Shown: positions 15,718 to 24,415, counted from the stretch's first letter. The stretch: 64,000 nucleotides of DNA from Sphingomonas phyllosphaerae (GCF_029623345.1 NZ_JAPYKH010000005.1:180764-244763); one strand, 5' to 3'. Numbers and translations are program-made. Notes: a model not told the origin generated them from the letters alone.

Positions 15718-16896
15718 ATGTTCCTCGCCTTCCTCGATTCGCTTCGCGCCGCGGGGATCCCGGCGAGCCTCAAGGAGCATCTGCTGCTGCTCGAGGCGCT
15801 CGACGCCGCGGTGATCGACCGCTCGCCCGAGCAATTCTACTATCTCAGCCGCGCGATCTACGTGAAGGACGAGGCGCTGCTCGACCGCTTCGATCAGGTC
15901 TTCGCCGCGGTGTTCCGCGGCGCGCTGCCGGCCGAGGGCGTCGCCCCCGCCGAGCTGCCGGAAGAGTGGCTCCGCGCGCTGGCGCAGCGCCATCTCACCC
16001 CGGAGCAGCGTGCGGCGATCGAGTCGCTCGGTTCATGGGACGAGATCATGCGGGCATTGCGCGAGCGGCTCGCCGAGCAGCACGCGCGCCACCAGGGCGG
16101 CAGCAAGTGGATCGGCACCGGCGGCACCAGCCCGTTCGGCAACGCGGGCTATAACCCCGAAGGCGTTCGGATCGGCGGCGAGTCCACCCACGGCCGCGCG
16201 ATCAAGGTGTGGGAGCAGCGCGCCTTCCGCGACCTCGACTCCTCCCGCGCGCTCGGCACGCGCAACATCAAACTGGCCTTGCGCCGGCTCCGCCGCTTCG
16301 CACGGCAAGGCGCGGCGGTTGAGCTCGACATGGACGCGACGGTGGACGGCACCGCGCGCCAGGGCTGGCTCGACGTGCGCCTGCGTCCGGCGCGACGCAA
16401 CGCGATCAAGCTGCTGCTCTTCCTCGACGTCGGCGGGTCGATGGACCCGTTCGTCACCGCGTGCGAGGAGCTGTTCTCCGCCGCCACCAGCGAGTTCCGC
16501 GACCTCGAGTTCTTCTACTTCCACAATTGCGTCTACGAGGGCGTGTGGAAGGACAATCGCCGCCGCTTCGAGGCGCGCACGTCGACGCTCGAGCTGCTCC
16601 ACACCTATGGCCGCGACTATAAGCTGCTGTTCGTCGGCGACGCGGCGATGAGCCCGTACGAAATCACGCATCCCGGCGGCTCGGTCGAGCACCATAATGA
16701 CGAGCCCGGCGCGGCCTGGCTGCGGCGGTTGACCGAAGCTTATCCCGCCGCGGCCTGGCTCAATCCGGCGCCGGCAGCGCACTGGGGCTATTCCGCCTCC
16801 ACCGCGCTGGTCCGCGACCTGCTGAACGGGCGCATGTTCCCGCTGACGCTCGACGGGATCGACGCCGCCACGCGCGAGCTGGCGCGCCAGCGCTGA
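15718..16896 (+). CDS. VWA domain-containing (CoxE-like) protein
   Basis: 392 residues. The N-terminal half (FLAFLDSLRAAGIPASLKEHLLLLEAL) is typical of the CoxE-like partners of MoxR ATPases. The C-terminal half is a von Willebrand A domain with the MIDAS metal site DVGGSMDP (about residue 240) and a LFVGDAAMSPYE strand that carries the distal MIDAS aspartate. Known for the family: these proteins couple MoxR ATP hydrolysis to a client. The client here is not evident from the neighbourhood. Confidence 0.9.
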   Translation: MFLAFLDSLRAAGIPASLKEHLLLLEALDAAVIDRSPEQFYYLSRAIYVKDEALLDRFDQVFAAVFRGALPAEGVAPAELPEEWLRALAQRHLTPEQRAAIESLGSWDEIMRALRERLAEQHARHQGGSKWIGTGGTSPFGNAGYNPEGVRIGGESTHGRAIKVWEQRAFRDLDSSRALGTRNIKLALRRLRRFARQGAAVELDMDATVDGTARQGWLDVRLRPARRNAIKLLLFLDVGGSMDPFVTACEELFSAATSEFRDLEFFYFHNCVYEGVWKDNRRRFEARTSTLELLHTYGRDYKLLFVGDAAMSPYEITHPGGSVEHHNDEPGAAWLRRLTEAYPAAAWLNPAPAAHWGYSASTALVRDLLNGRMFPLTLDGIDAATRELARQR

Positions 16897-16903
16897 GCGC
16901 GGC

Positions 16904-17608
16904 TCAGCCGCGCCAGATCCGCAGCGGCGCGCCCGGCCTCAGCCCGCCCTGGTGCGCCGGGCACCGTGTGTAGCGGAAGGCCTTATCGACACAGAGCCAG
17001 AGTTCGTCGAGCCAGCCCTCGCGCGTGGCGGTCACGCGCATCATGTCGGCGCGCATTCCCTGGTTCACGCGCGCCACTGCCGCGGCCATCGCGCCCGCGG
17101 TCAGCGGTCGACGTGACAGCGTCGCCATGTCGGGGAAGCGCAGCCGACCGTACATCGCGTTCGACTGCGTGAAATAGCGCTCGGGGGAGTAGTCCGCGAT
17201 GCAGGTGCCGTGCTTGGCCCATTCATGCTGGAGCAGCTGCGCCGAGGGAGTGGCGCAGAGATGCCGGCGCAGCACCGCCGCGGGCAGGATCGGGGTGGCG
17301 CGGCAATATTGCGGCCACTCCTTTCCCTCGCCGTCGGGCCACAGGCCGTGGAGCACGAAGCCGAAGCGGTTGGCCGAGCTGCATTGGAAGCGTGCGTCGC
17401 GGTTGTCGCCGTGGTCGCGGCAATATTGCGGGCTCCACGTCACCGCCAGCGTGTAGCCGCCGATCGGCACCCGCCGCGCCGGCTGGCGCGCGCTCGGCAG
17501 ATCGGGGCGCGGCGTCGCGATTGTGTCGGGCAGCGCGCAGGAGAGCGCCTGCGCCCCCGCGCTCCCGGGCAGCGCCACCAACGCCGCCACGGCCACCAAG
17601 CGCCTCAT
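16904..17608 (-). CDS. Secreted ribonuclease T2 family enzyme
   Basis: 234 residues. An N-terminal signal peptide (MRRLVAVAALVALPGSAGAQA) sends it to the periplasm. Both catalytic blocks of the T2 family are present: CAS I in FVLHGLWPD (His about residue 84) and CAS II in HEWAKHGTC (about residues 126-134), with the second catalytic His. Paired cysteines (CRDH, CSSA, CRAT, CATP, GTC) fit the usual disulfides. T2 enzymes cleave single-stranded RNA through 2',3'-cyclic intermediates and serve phosphate or nucleotide scavenging. Its start overlaps the stop of the upstream membrane-protein gene by four bases (ATGA). Confidence 0.93.
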   Translation of the reverse strand: MRRLVAVAALVALPGSAGAQALSCALPDTIATPRPDLPSARQPARRVPIGGYTLAVTWSPQYCRDHGDNRDARFQCSSANRFGFVLHGLWPDGEGKEWPQYCRATPILPAAVLRRHLCATPSAQLLQHEWAKHGTCIADYSPERYFTQSNAMYGRLRFPDMATLSRRPLTAGAMAAAVARVNQGMRADMMRVTATREGWLDELWLCVDKAFRYTRCPAHQGGLRPGAPLRIWRG

Positions 17609-18048
17609 GCCAGCTCCTCCCGATCGCCGTCCAACCCGTCATCATCGGCCTCGTCCAAGCCGAACCAGTCGCGCACCGTGGGCGCGAACAGCTGCGCGAC
17701 CGCGGTCACCTCGAGCGCGACGCGCAACACCCCGAGCAGCGTCGGCAGGGCGAGCGGCGCGCCGAAGAGGCTGAACAGCAGCGCCAGCATATGCAGCGTC
17801 GTCAGCAGCACCACCATCCAGCGCACCCAGGCGACCCCGCGGCGCGCCACCGCATACCATTGGAACAGCGCGAATGCGACGTTGAGAGCCAGCGCCGCGG
17901 CGAGCATCCAGCCGAACGCGGCGGTGCGCGGGTCGGCGGCGAGCCGCGTCGACAGCTGCTCCCAGGTCAGCGCCCAGATGAGCAGCCCCAGCGCGAACGA
18001 GGTCAGGTACAGGCGCTCGAAACGGACGATCGGGGGCGGACGCGTCAC
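17605..18048 (-). CDS. Four-helix integral membrane protein, function unknown
   Basis: 147 residues with four hydrophobic segments (about residues 12-30, 44-63, 75-92 and 98-118) and an acidic, soluble C-terminal tail (DEADDDGLDGDREE). No enzyme or transporter signature was recognised. It is translationally coupled to RNase T2 through an ATGA overlap, so the two are likely co-transcribed, although nothing in the sequence says they act together. Confidence 0.75.
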   Translation of the reverse strand: MTRPPPIVRFERLYLTSFALGLLIWALTWEQLSTRLAADPRTAAFGWMLAAALALNVAFALFQWYAVARRGVAWVRWMVVLLTTLHMLALLFSLFGAPLALPTLLGVLRVALEVTAVAQLFAPTVRDWFGLDEADDDGLDGDREELA

Positions 18049-18112
18049 GATAACCTCTCATGGTTGCGCGCGCGCTCTGCGCCGCCACATCCGCCGACGC
18101 AAGCCGCCAGCC

Positions 18113-18958
18113 TCACGCCGCGGCGACGTCGAGCCCGATGTCCGCCGCAGGCGCGGACTGGGTGATGCGACCGACGCTGACATAGGTCACTCCGCTCGCT
18201 CCGATGGCGCCGATCGTCTCGAGCGAGACCCCGCCCGACGCCTCGGTCGGCACGCGCCCGCTGACCAGCGTGACCGCCTCGCGCAGCATCGCGGGCGGCA
18301 TGTTGTCGAGCAGCAGGTGGGTCGCCCCCGCGTCGAGCGCGGGCGCGATCTGGTCGAGCCGGTCGACCTCCACGATGATGTCGGCGATCCCGGCGGCGCG
18401 GGCGAGCGCGGCAGCGGGGCCGACCCCACCCGCGACCGCGACATGATTATCCTTGATCATCGCCGCGTCCCACAGCCCCATGCGGTGGTTGCGTGCGCCG
18501 CCGGTGCGGGTGGCGTATTTCTCGAGCCTTCGCAGCCCCGGCAGCGTCTTGCGGGTGTCGAGCAGCGTCGCCCCGGTGCCCTCAAGCGCCGCGACATAGG
18601 CGTCGGTCAGCGTCGCGATCCCCGACAGATGCTGGATCGTGTTGAGCGCCGAACGCTCCGCGGTCAGCACCGCGCGCGCTGCCCCGGTGACCCGCAGCAG
18701 CTTGGCACCGGGTGACACGCGGTCACCGTCGCGCACCAGCGGCTCGATCGTCGCGTCGGCATCGAGCCGGCGGAAGAAGGCGGCGGCCAGCTCCACCCCG
18801 CAGACGATGATCGCGTCGCGGCTGTCCATCGCCGCCGCGAACCGCGCCGTCGCCGGGATCACGGCCGCGGACGTGATGTCGCCTACCCCGCCCAGGTCCT
18901 CTGCGAGCGTCGAGTCGACGAAGGCGTCGGTGTCGAAACCCTCCAGCACGAAGCTCAT
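18113..18958 (-). CDS. nadC: Nicotinate-nucleotide diphosphorylase (quinolinate phosphoribosyltransferase)
   Basis: 281 residues. NadC converts quinolinate and PRPP to nicotinate mononucleotide in de novo NAD synthesis. Motifs: EDLGGVGDITS near the N-terminus, the substrate-binding TRKTLPGLRRLEKYA and GGARNHRMGLWDAAMIKDNH, and the barrel strands IIVEVD, LLLDNMP and EASGGVSLETI. The frame extends upstream through the next gene, but ATG 18958 (MSFVLEGFD) gives the family length and overlaps the SH3 gene stop by four bases. nadA and nadB are not in the window. Confidence 0.95.
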   Translation of the reverse strand: MSFVLEGFDTDAFVDSTLAEDLGGVGDITSAAVIPATARFAAAMDSRDAIIVCGVELAAAFFRRLDADATIEPLVRDGDRVSPGAKLLRVTGAARAVLTAERSALNTIQHLSGIATLTDAYVAALEGTGATLLDTRKTLPGLRRLEKYATRTGGARNHRMGLWDAAMIKDNHVAVAGGVGPAAALARAAGIADIIVEVDRLDQIAPALDAGATHLLLDNMPPAMLREAVTLVSGRVPTEASGGVSLETIGAIGASGVTYVSVGRITQSAPAADIGLDVAAA

Positions 18959-19461
18959 GGCAACACCTCGCCCGGCGCGATGCCCCACAGCCGCTCGGTC
19001 TGGATGAAGCCCGCCTGGCCATGGACGTCGAAGCGGCACCAGCCGTTGCCGCACTGGCTCAACCGCCCGACCACGCCCGGCTGCGCGCGCCACAACACGT
19101 GCGGGCCGCCGGGGCGGTCGCGCAGCTCGGCGGGCTCGCCGCCGGCGACGATCGCCGTGCGGGTATGGCTCACCAGCGTGCCGAGCATCCAGCCCTGCGT
19201 ACCGCCCGGGTCCTCGACCTTGCGCCACTCCTTGAACACCGCGACGACGCGCACCGGCAGATCGGCGCGCACATAGACCCAGCTCGACGGAAAGGTACGC
19301 CCCGGGCCGGTCCGCATCCGCGCGCGCGACGGGCTGAGCGAGGCGTAATAAGGCGGCTCGCGCAGGTCGGGCGCGGCGTCCGCCGCCGCCCCGCACGCCA
19401 TCGCCAACGCCATCACCGCCGTCGTAGCGGCGCTCCGTCTCGCTGAGATCCCGCTGTCCAC
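18955..19461 (-). CDS. Secreted SH3-domain protein
   Basis: About 168 residues from a GTG at 19461, which supplies a signal peptide (ARRSAATTAVMALAMACGAAADA). The mature part carries two bacterial SH3 (SH3b) repeats: YASLSPSRARMRTGPGRTFPSSWVYVRADLPVRVV...WRKVEDPGGTQGWMLG and a second around ELRDRPGG...CRFDVHGQAGFIQTERLWG. SH3b domains in the periplasm usually bind peptidoglycan or peptides. The start could also be the internal ATG of MALAMACG. It is coupled to nadC by a four-base overlap, a linkage I regard as conserved in sphingomonads but cannot verify here. Confidence 0.85.
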   Translation of the reverse strand: MDSGISARRSAATTAVMALAMACGAAADAAPDLREPPYYASLSPSRARMRTGPGRTFPSSWVYVRADLPVRVVAVFKEWRKVEDPGGTQGWMLGTLVSHTRTAIVAGGEPAELRDRPGGPHVLWRAQPGVVGRLSQCGNGWCRFDVHGQAGFIQTERLWGIAPGEVLP

Positions 19462-19542
19462 GCGCGAGTCTGTAAGAGGCGCGCGGCGCGCCAGCAACCG
19501 CTTACCGTTGACGCCCGCGCGGGGCTGCGCCAATCCGGGCGC

Positions 19543-20541
19543 ATGGCCGACCCGCGACGCTGCACCCATCCCAAGGTGACCGTCACGCGGGAGCTGCCCG
19601 ACGTCGTCATGCAGCGGCTCGAGCAATTGTTCGACACCAGCAACAACCGCGGCGACCGCCCGCTCTCGCGCAACGCGCTCGCTGCGGCGATGGCGGACAG
19701 CGACGTGCTCGTCCCCGCCGTCACCGACACGATCGACGCGGCGCTGATCGCCGGCGCGGGCGAGCGGCTCCGTCTCATCGCCAATTTCGGCGCGGGCGTG
19801 AACCATATCGATCTGCGCGCGGCGCGGGCGCGCGGCATCATCGTCACCAACACGCCCGGCGTGCTCACCGAGGACACCGCCGACCTGGTGATGGCGCTGA
19901 TCGTCTCGGTGCCGCGCCGGCTCGCCGAGGGCGAAAAATTGGTCCGTTCGGGCCAGTGGACCGGCTGGAGCCCGGGCGGAATGCTGGGCTATCGGATCGG
20001 CGGCAAAGCGCTGGGCATCGTCGGCATGGGGCGGATCGGCCAGGCAGTGGCGCGGCGCGCGCGCGCCTTCGGGCTGTCGATCCACTATCACAATCGCCAC
20101 CGGCTGCCCGCGACGGTCGAGCGCGAGCTCGGCGCGACCTGGTATGACGAGCTCGACAACCTGCTCGGCGCGATCGACGTGCTGACGATCCATACCCCGC
20201 TCAATGCCGACAGCCGCGATCTGATCGACCGCCGCCGGCTCGCGCTGCTGCGCCGGCACGTCTTCGTCATCAACGCCAGTCGCGGCGGCATCCTCGACGA
20301 GGGCGCTTTGGTCGACGCGCTCGAGGCGGGACAGCTCGCGGGCGCCGGGCTCGACGTCTGGCGCCACGAGCCCGAGATCGACCCGCGGCTGCTCGCGCTG
20401 CCCAACGTCGTCATGACTCCGCACATGGGCTCGGCGACGTACGAGGGTCGCGTCGCCTCGGGCGAGCGCGTCATCGCCAATATCCGCAGCTGGGCCGATG
20501 GGCACCGGCCGCCCGACCAGGTGCTGGAGGGCTGGGTCTGA
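19543..20541 (+). CDS. D-2-hydroxyacid dehydrogenase (glyoxylate/hydroxypyruvate reductase type)
   Basis: 332 residues. This NAD(P)-dependent family reduces 2-oxoacids such as glyoxylate or hydroxypyruvate. The Rossmann motif is GIVGMGRIGQAVARRA (about residues 154-169). The catalytic triad is visible as Arg in INASRGGILDE, Glu in DVWRHEPEIDP and His in MTPHMGSAT. Substrate-side residues IANFGAGVNHID are typical. It is transcribed divergently from the SH3/nadC pair with an 81-base gap. The exact substrate cannot be read from sequence. Confidence 0.93.
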   Translation: MADPRRCTHPKVTVTRELPDVVMQRLEQLFDTSNNRGDRPLSRNALAAAMADSDVLVPAVTDTIDAALIAGAGERLRLIANFGAGVNHIDLRAARARGIIVTNTPGVLTEDTADLVMALIVSVPRRLAEGEKLVRSGQWTGWSPGGMLGYRIGGKALGIVGMGRIGQAVARRARAFGLSIHYHNRHRLPATVERELGATWYDELDNLLGAIDVLTIHTPLNADSRDLIDRRRLALLRRHVFVINASRGGILDEGALVDALEAGQLAGAGLDVWRHEPEIDPRLLALPNVVMTPHMGSATYEGRVASGERVIANIRSWADGHRPPDQVLEGWV

Positions 20542-20989
20542 GCCCTTGTCGCGGCGCGAATGTTGCGAATGTTGAGTCGCCGGAGCGTTTCGCGCGTGGG
20601 ACTCAACATTCGCGATATGTCGCCTTGCATCTCACGTATTCGATGTAAGCAACTAAGAAACGACACATTTCGATTTCCGAATGCGGTTTCTCGCCCGGCC
20701 GCGGCTGGCGCGAATGTTGAGTCATGTTGGACATCCGGCGGAGAGCTATAACCGGCCCCGCCGGCCGTTCAGACCAGCGGCGATGAGAAAGATCGAGCGC
20801 AGCGCCGAGATGCGGAAGGCGCGATGATCCCGACCTCTCCCCTGCAGGGGAAAGGTTGAGGCGGGGCATATCCAACAGCGTAGCGCTCGCGGAAGCGCCC
20901 CACGCCTGCCCCCTCGGAAGCGAGGGGTGTCACCGGACATCACCTCTTTCTAGCAAATCCGCCCCTACGTAGGACAGCCCCGCACCCGG
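20542..20989. other. 448-base spacer with repeats and no convincing gene
   Basis: The first 200 bases are markedly less GC-rich than the surroundings and hold three copies of a 14-base GANTC-containing motif plus a small hairpin (TTGCATC...GATGTAA, about 20624-20647). The second half has a GC-rich palindrome, CCTCTCCCCTGCAGGGGA at about 20831-20848, a type of dispersed intergenic repeat. The short open frames here overlap one another on both strands and look like noise. A small RNA is possible but not shown. Confidence 0.6.
20565..20723. repeat. Three copies of GCGAATGTTGAGTC
   Basis: Exact copies of the 14-mer lie at 20565-20578 (+), 20600-20613 (inverted) and 20710-20723 (+); a ninth-base partial copy (GCGAATGTT) abuts the first at 20556-20564. 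Each full copy ends in GAGTC/GACTC, a GANTC site, the recognition sequence of the alphaproteobacterial cell-cycle methylase CcrM. Exact identity over 14 bases within 160 bases is unlikely by chance. Confidence 0.75.
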
Positions 20990-22003
20990 TCAGCGCCCGA
21001 AGGCGGCGCGATACGCACGCGCCACTCTCGGCAGGTGACCGTCGGTGAGCTTGGCGTTGATGCCGCCGTCGGAGCGGTTCCAGTAATTGTGGTGCGAGAG
21101 GCGCGACCCCTGTGCGCCGATCCAGGCGGCGAGCAGCTGCGCGAACACAACGGCACGGTCGTCGTCGACGCCCCATTCCGACAGGCCGATCAGCTTGCCG
21201 TGGCGCGCGCCGAAGCTCGACAGCCAGGCGAGGCCGAACGGTTGCGACAGGCGGTAGCCGAAGATCGAGCGACCGCCATCGCGCATGTTCTGGTCGTCGT
21301 AGCGGCCCTGGTAATAGAGATCGAGGCTGACGACGTCGACCACGTCGTCACCGGGATAGCATTGCTCCGGGTTGATCCCGCCCTCCCCGATATTGGGGCA
21401 CCAGTCGAAGTAGAAGCGGTGCGAGACCTGGCGGAAGACGCCGGCGATGCGACGCCACGCCGCGACATAGAGCCGCGCCGCCCAGCGCCCACCCGCGTCG
21501 CGCGCGGCGAGCGACTGCGACGGCAGGTTGAACTCCCACGGCAGGCGCACGTAGATGCGGCCGTTCCCCTTCGGATAAGCGGCCAGGATCGCGCCGGCGA
21601 CGCGCCGGTAGAGGTCGTCGCGCTGGCCCGCGGTGACGCTGTCATAGCCGCCCGGGCCGCCGACCGGCACCGACCATTGCACCCGCCGGCCCTGCGCCAG
21701 CACCTCGCGACCGACGCCGGCGATATAGTCGATCGACTGGTCCAGCTGCTCCCAGCTGTCCTGGTTGAAGTAGAGCAGGTCGTGGTCCTGCGGCCGGCCG
21801 AGCCACTGCGCCCATTGCCGCATCGCGGCGGGGTCGTTGCCCGTAATAGCCCCGAGCTGACGCGTCGGGATGCCGTCCTGGCGCAGGCCGGTCACCTCGA
21901 CGGCCTGGCCGCGGCACGCCGCCAGCGCGGTCGCGGCCGCGCCCGCCCCCAGCCGCAGCGCATCGCGTCGGCTCGTCTGACGCGGCTGATCGATCTCGAA
22001 CAT
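20990..22003 (-). CDS. Tat-exported lipoprotein glycoside hydrolase (GH26-like)
   Basis: 337 residues from an ATG with a strong GAGGAGG ribosome binding site; the frame runs further upstream without support. The N-terminus has a twin-arginine motif (TSRRDALRLG) followed by a lipobox (ALAAC, Cys about residue 30), so the enzyme is likely exported folded and anchored to a membrane. The body fits a clan GH-A barrel: the acid/base Glu in VRLPWEFNLPSQ (about residue 152), FDWCPNIG, and the nucleophile Glu in IGLSEWGVDDD (about residue 275). GH26 enzymes cleave beta-mannans and related beta-glucans. The family call is tentative. Confidence 0.7.
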   Translation of the reverse strand: MFEIDQPRQTSRRDALRLGAGAAATALAACRGQAVEVTGLRQDGIPTRQLGAITGNDPAAMRQWAQWLGRPQDHDLLYFNQDSWEQLDQSIDYIAGVGREVLAQGRRVQWSVPVGGPGGYDSVTAGQRDDLYRRVAGAILAAYPKGNGRIYVRLPWEFNLPSQSLAARDAGGRWAARLYVAAWRRIAGVFRQVSHRFYFDWCPNIGEGGINPEQCYPGDDVVDVVSLDLYYQGRYDDQNMRDGGRSIFGYRLSQPFGLAWLSSFGARHGKLIGLSEWGVDDDRAVVFAQLLAAWIGAQGSRLSHHNYWNRSDGGINAKLTDGHLPRVARAYRAAFGR

Positions 22004-22275
22004 TATTTTCCTCCTCGAACCCCCGCGCTCGCGTAGGAGTTGCTGCGACTGCGAGAAAGCCTCGCACCCCCTGCGCCCGCTCCGCTCGCGCCGCATCGAC
22101 CACCCTTCACCGGCTTCCGTGCCCCGGCTGCGACGAACCGCGGACGTCACTTCGCTTCTGTCCGATCAGAAATGTCCCGCCCGTCGTTCGCCGCTAAGTC
22201 GTTGTTTTTCGCGGGTCCGCCGGCGGGGTTCGGGACCGACCGCGGCGCCGCAGCGTTGAGGTGGCGGAGGTGAGC

Positions 22276-22767
22276 ATGACCAAGGAAGACGAACGTTGGA
22301 TGCGCGAGGCGATCGCGGTGGCGCGCTCGAAGGGGTCTGATCCGTCGACGTCGCCGCTCGGGTCGGTCATCGTGCTCGACGGCAAGGTGCTCGCGGCCGA
22401 GCGCAACCAGACCCACGAGCTACCCGACGCCACCGCGCACGCCGAGATGATGGCGATCCGTCGCGCCTGCGAGAACAGCGGCGAGCTCGAGCTGCGCGGC
22501 GCCACGCTCTATTCGACGCTGCAGCCGTGCGGCATGTGCACCATGGCGTCGATCTGGTCGAAGGTCGGGCGCGTGGTCTACGGCGCCGGCCGCGAAGACG
22601 TCCATGCGATGTACTGGGAGGCGCAGCACGTCGACACTTTGTCGTTCATCACCGACGCCTACCGCGACGACATCGTGATCGAGGGCGGCTGCCTGCGTGA
22701 GGAGTGCGCTTCGCTCTATTACCCGCCCGACGCCGAGCTGCCCGAGGAGGAGCAGGCGAACCTGTGA
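22276..22767 (+). CDS. Zinc-dependent nucleoside/nucleobase deaminase
   Basis: 163 residues. The CMP/dCMP deaminase signature is complete: HAEMMAIR (zinc His and catalytic Glu, about residues 57-62) and PCGMCTMAS (two zinc cysteines, about residues 86-91). The C-terminal EGGCLREECASLYY is typical of guanine/cytosine deaminase-like stand-alone proteins rather than TadA, which lacks it. ATG 22276 follows GGCGGAGG by five bases and is preferred over the GTG at 22261. The substrate is unknown. It is divergent from the GH26-like gene. Confidence 0.88.
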   Translation: MTKEDERWMREAIAVARSKGSDPSTSPLGSVIVLDGKVLAAERNQTHELPDATAHAEMMAIRRACENSGELELRGATLYSTLQPCGMCTMASIWSKVGRVVYGAGREDVHAMYWEAQHVDTLSFITDAYRDDIVIEGGCLREECASLYYPPDAELPEEEQANL

Positions 22768-22822
22768 GGGTGATGACGCGATGAAACCTTCTTCTGCGGA
22801 GCGGCTCGCGCCCTGCCCCCCG

Positions 22823-22921
22823 CCGTCATCCTGAACGCGTTTCAGGATCCATCCGTCCTCGCGTCCCCCCGACCGTCGGGTGCGCGGCACCGTGGATCCT
22901 GAAACGCGTTCAGGATGACGG
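22823..22921. repeat. REP/BIME-like element, perfect 29-base inverted arms
   Basis: Arms at 22823-22851 and 22893-22921 are perfectly inverted over 29 bases and separated by 41 bases. Outer ends are CCGTCATCC/GGATGACGG, inner ends GGATCCA/TGGATCC, and each arm folds on itself (ATCCTGAA...TTTCAGGAT). It sits between two convergent genes and could also end transcription. This is the best preserved copy of the family in the window. Confidence 0.9.
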
Positions 22922-22983
22922 AGCATGGTGCGGCGGAGTGAGAACGAGGTGAGGTTGAAACCCCTTTTCTCTCGCTGCCGCCC

Positions 22984-24321
22984 CTACCCCGACGCCGCCG
23001 CGTCCAGCCCGCGATAGCGCTCCACCATCGCGCGCACCTCGACCCGCGCGCCGAGCCGCGCGCAGAGCAACGCGGTGCCGCTCACCTTGCGCTGGACGAA
23101 CAAGGTGTCGACCGGCGGCAGGTGCCAGGTCGAGCGGTCGCGCGCCACCGCGGTGGCCTCCTCGCGGATCACGCCGACGAAGCTGCGGTCACCGAAGTCG
23201 AACAGGCCGGGCCGGCCGAGCTCCGTCAGGATCACGTCGATCATCCGGTCGACCGCCGCACCGTGGCGCTCCACCGCCGCGTGACCGAGGAAGCCCGCCG
23301 CCAGCGCCGCGTCGCGCACGCGCACGCGGTCGCCGTCGAGCCCCGCCATCAACAGCCGGTGATAACCCGCGCGCGTTTCCGCGTGCACCGGCCGCGCCGC
23401 GCCGAAGTCGAGCAACACCAGCCGCCCGGTCTCCGCCTGCCAGCGGTAGTTGGCGAAGTTCGGGTCGGTCTGCATCACGCCCCAGTCGAACAGCTCGCGC
23501 AGCACCAGCCGCACCAGCGCCGCGCCGGCGGTGTCGCGCGTCTCCTGCGGCGCCTCGGCGAGCGTCTCGACGGGCGCGCCCGCGACGAAGTCCATCGCCA
23601 GCACGCGATCGGTACTCAACGCCGGCTCGGCCGCAGGCACGACATAAGCGGGGTCGTCGCCCAGCAGGTCGCGATAGCGCTCCAGCATCGCCAGCTCGCG
23701 CGCGTAATCGGCCTCCTCCTGGAGCTGGCGCTTGGCCTCTTCCAGCAGCGGGCGCAAGTCGAGCTCGCGTGGCAGCAGACCGGTGACGCGCAGCAGCGTG
23801 GCGACATTGTCGACGTCGGCATCGATGCTTTCCGCCACGCCGGGATATTGCACCTTGATCGCGAGCACGCGCCCGTCGCGCAGCTCGGCACGATGGACCT
23901 GGCCGATCGAGGCCGCGGCGATCGGGTGCGCCTGGAAGTGGCGGAAGCGCTTGCGCCAGCCCTCGCCCCATTGCTGCGCGAGCACGCGGTCGAGCTGCGC
24001 GGGGGGCATATGGTGCGCACTCTCGCGCAGCCGCGCCAGGATCGCGGTGAGCTCGGGCGGCAGCACGTCGCCCGCGTCCATCGAGATCATCTGCCCCAGC
24101 TTCATCGCCGCGCCGCGCAGCTGCGAGAGCTGGTCGGCGACGCGCGTGGCGTTGGCGGGGGTGAGCAGCAGTTCGTTCATGCGCGGCCGCTCACCGGTGG
24201 CGAGCCGCCGCGCTCCCTCCGCAATCATTCCGCCCGCGACGCCGCCGGCGAGCTTGCCGAAACCGCCCAGCCGCGACCATCGCCCGCTCGGTACCGCGCG
24301 TCCGCGCTCGTCCACCATCAC
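22984..24321 (-). CDS. ABC1 atypical kinase/ATPase (UbiB/AarF family)
   Basis: 445 residues. Family signatures are present: the KxGQ motif in GAAMKLGQMISMD (about residues 90-102) and the A-rich loop AAASIGQVHRAEL that replaces the glycine-rich loop, then IKVQYPGV with the ATP lysine, ADYARELAML, the catalytic-loop segment MQTDPNFANYRW and the metal site LLDFGAARP. Members act in ubiquinone synthesis or lipid handling as ATPases. This one lacks the C-terminal transmembrane helices of UbiB proper. Two ATGs in a row at the start make the exact first residue uncertain by one. Confidence 0.9.
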   Translation of the reverse strand: MMVDERGRAVPSGRWSRLGGFGKLAGGVAGGMIAEGARRLATGERPRMNELLLTPANATRVADQLSQLRGAAMKLGQMISMDAGDVLPPELTAILARLRESAHHMPPAQLDRVLAQQWGEGWRKRFRHFQAHPIAAASIGQVHRAELRDGRVLAIKVQYPGVAESIDADVDNVATLLRVTGLLPRELDLRPLLEEAKRQLQEEADYARELAMLERYRDLLGDDPAYVVPAAEPALSTDRVLAMDFVAGAPVETLAEAPQETRDTAGAALVRLVLRELFDWGVMQTDPNFANYRWQAETGRLVLLDFGAARPVHAETRAGYHRLLMAGLDGDRVRVRDAALAAGFLGHAAVERHGAAVDRMIDVILTELGRPGLFDFGDRSFVGVIREEATAVARDRSTWHLPPVDTLFVQRKVSGTALLCARLGARVEVRAMVERYRGLDAAASG

Positions 24322-24385
24322 TCACTCCTTCGCGCGCGTGCAACGGCCGGCGGCGGCGTTCGGGTGCACGGAGACGAACACACCA

Positions 24386-24415
24386 TTGACAAGCAAATTG
24401 ATTTATCCGTCTAAT
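24386..24415 (+). promoter_or_regulatory. Promoter of the first GH92 gene
   Basis: TTGACA (24386-24391), an 18-base spacer, and TCTAAT (24410-24415), 54 bases ahead of the GH92 ATG. The spacer starts with AAGCAAATTG (24391-24400), a 10-mer repeated in the TonB-receptor promoter, so an operator may overlap the -35 box. Confidence 0.65.

Noticed and set aside
20560..20875. Short open frames in the 20.5-21.0 kb spacer
   Set aside because: Overlapping frames on both strands with no ribosome binding site, crossing the 14-base repeats; better explained as non-coding.
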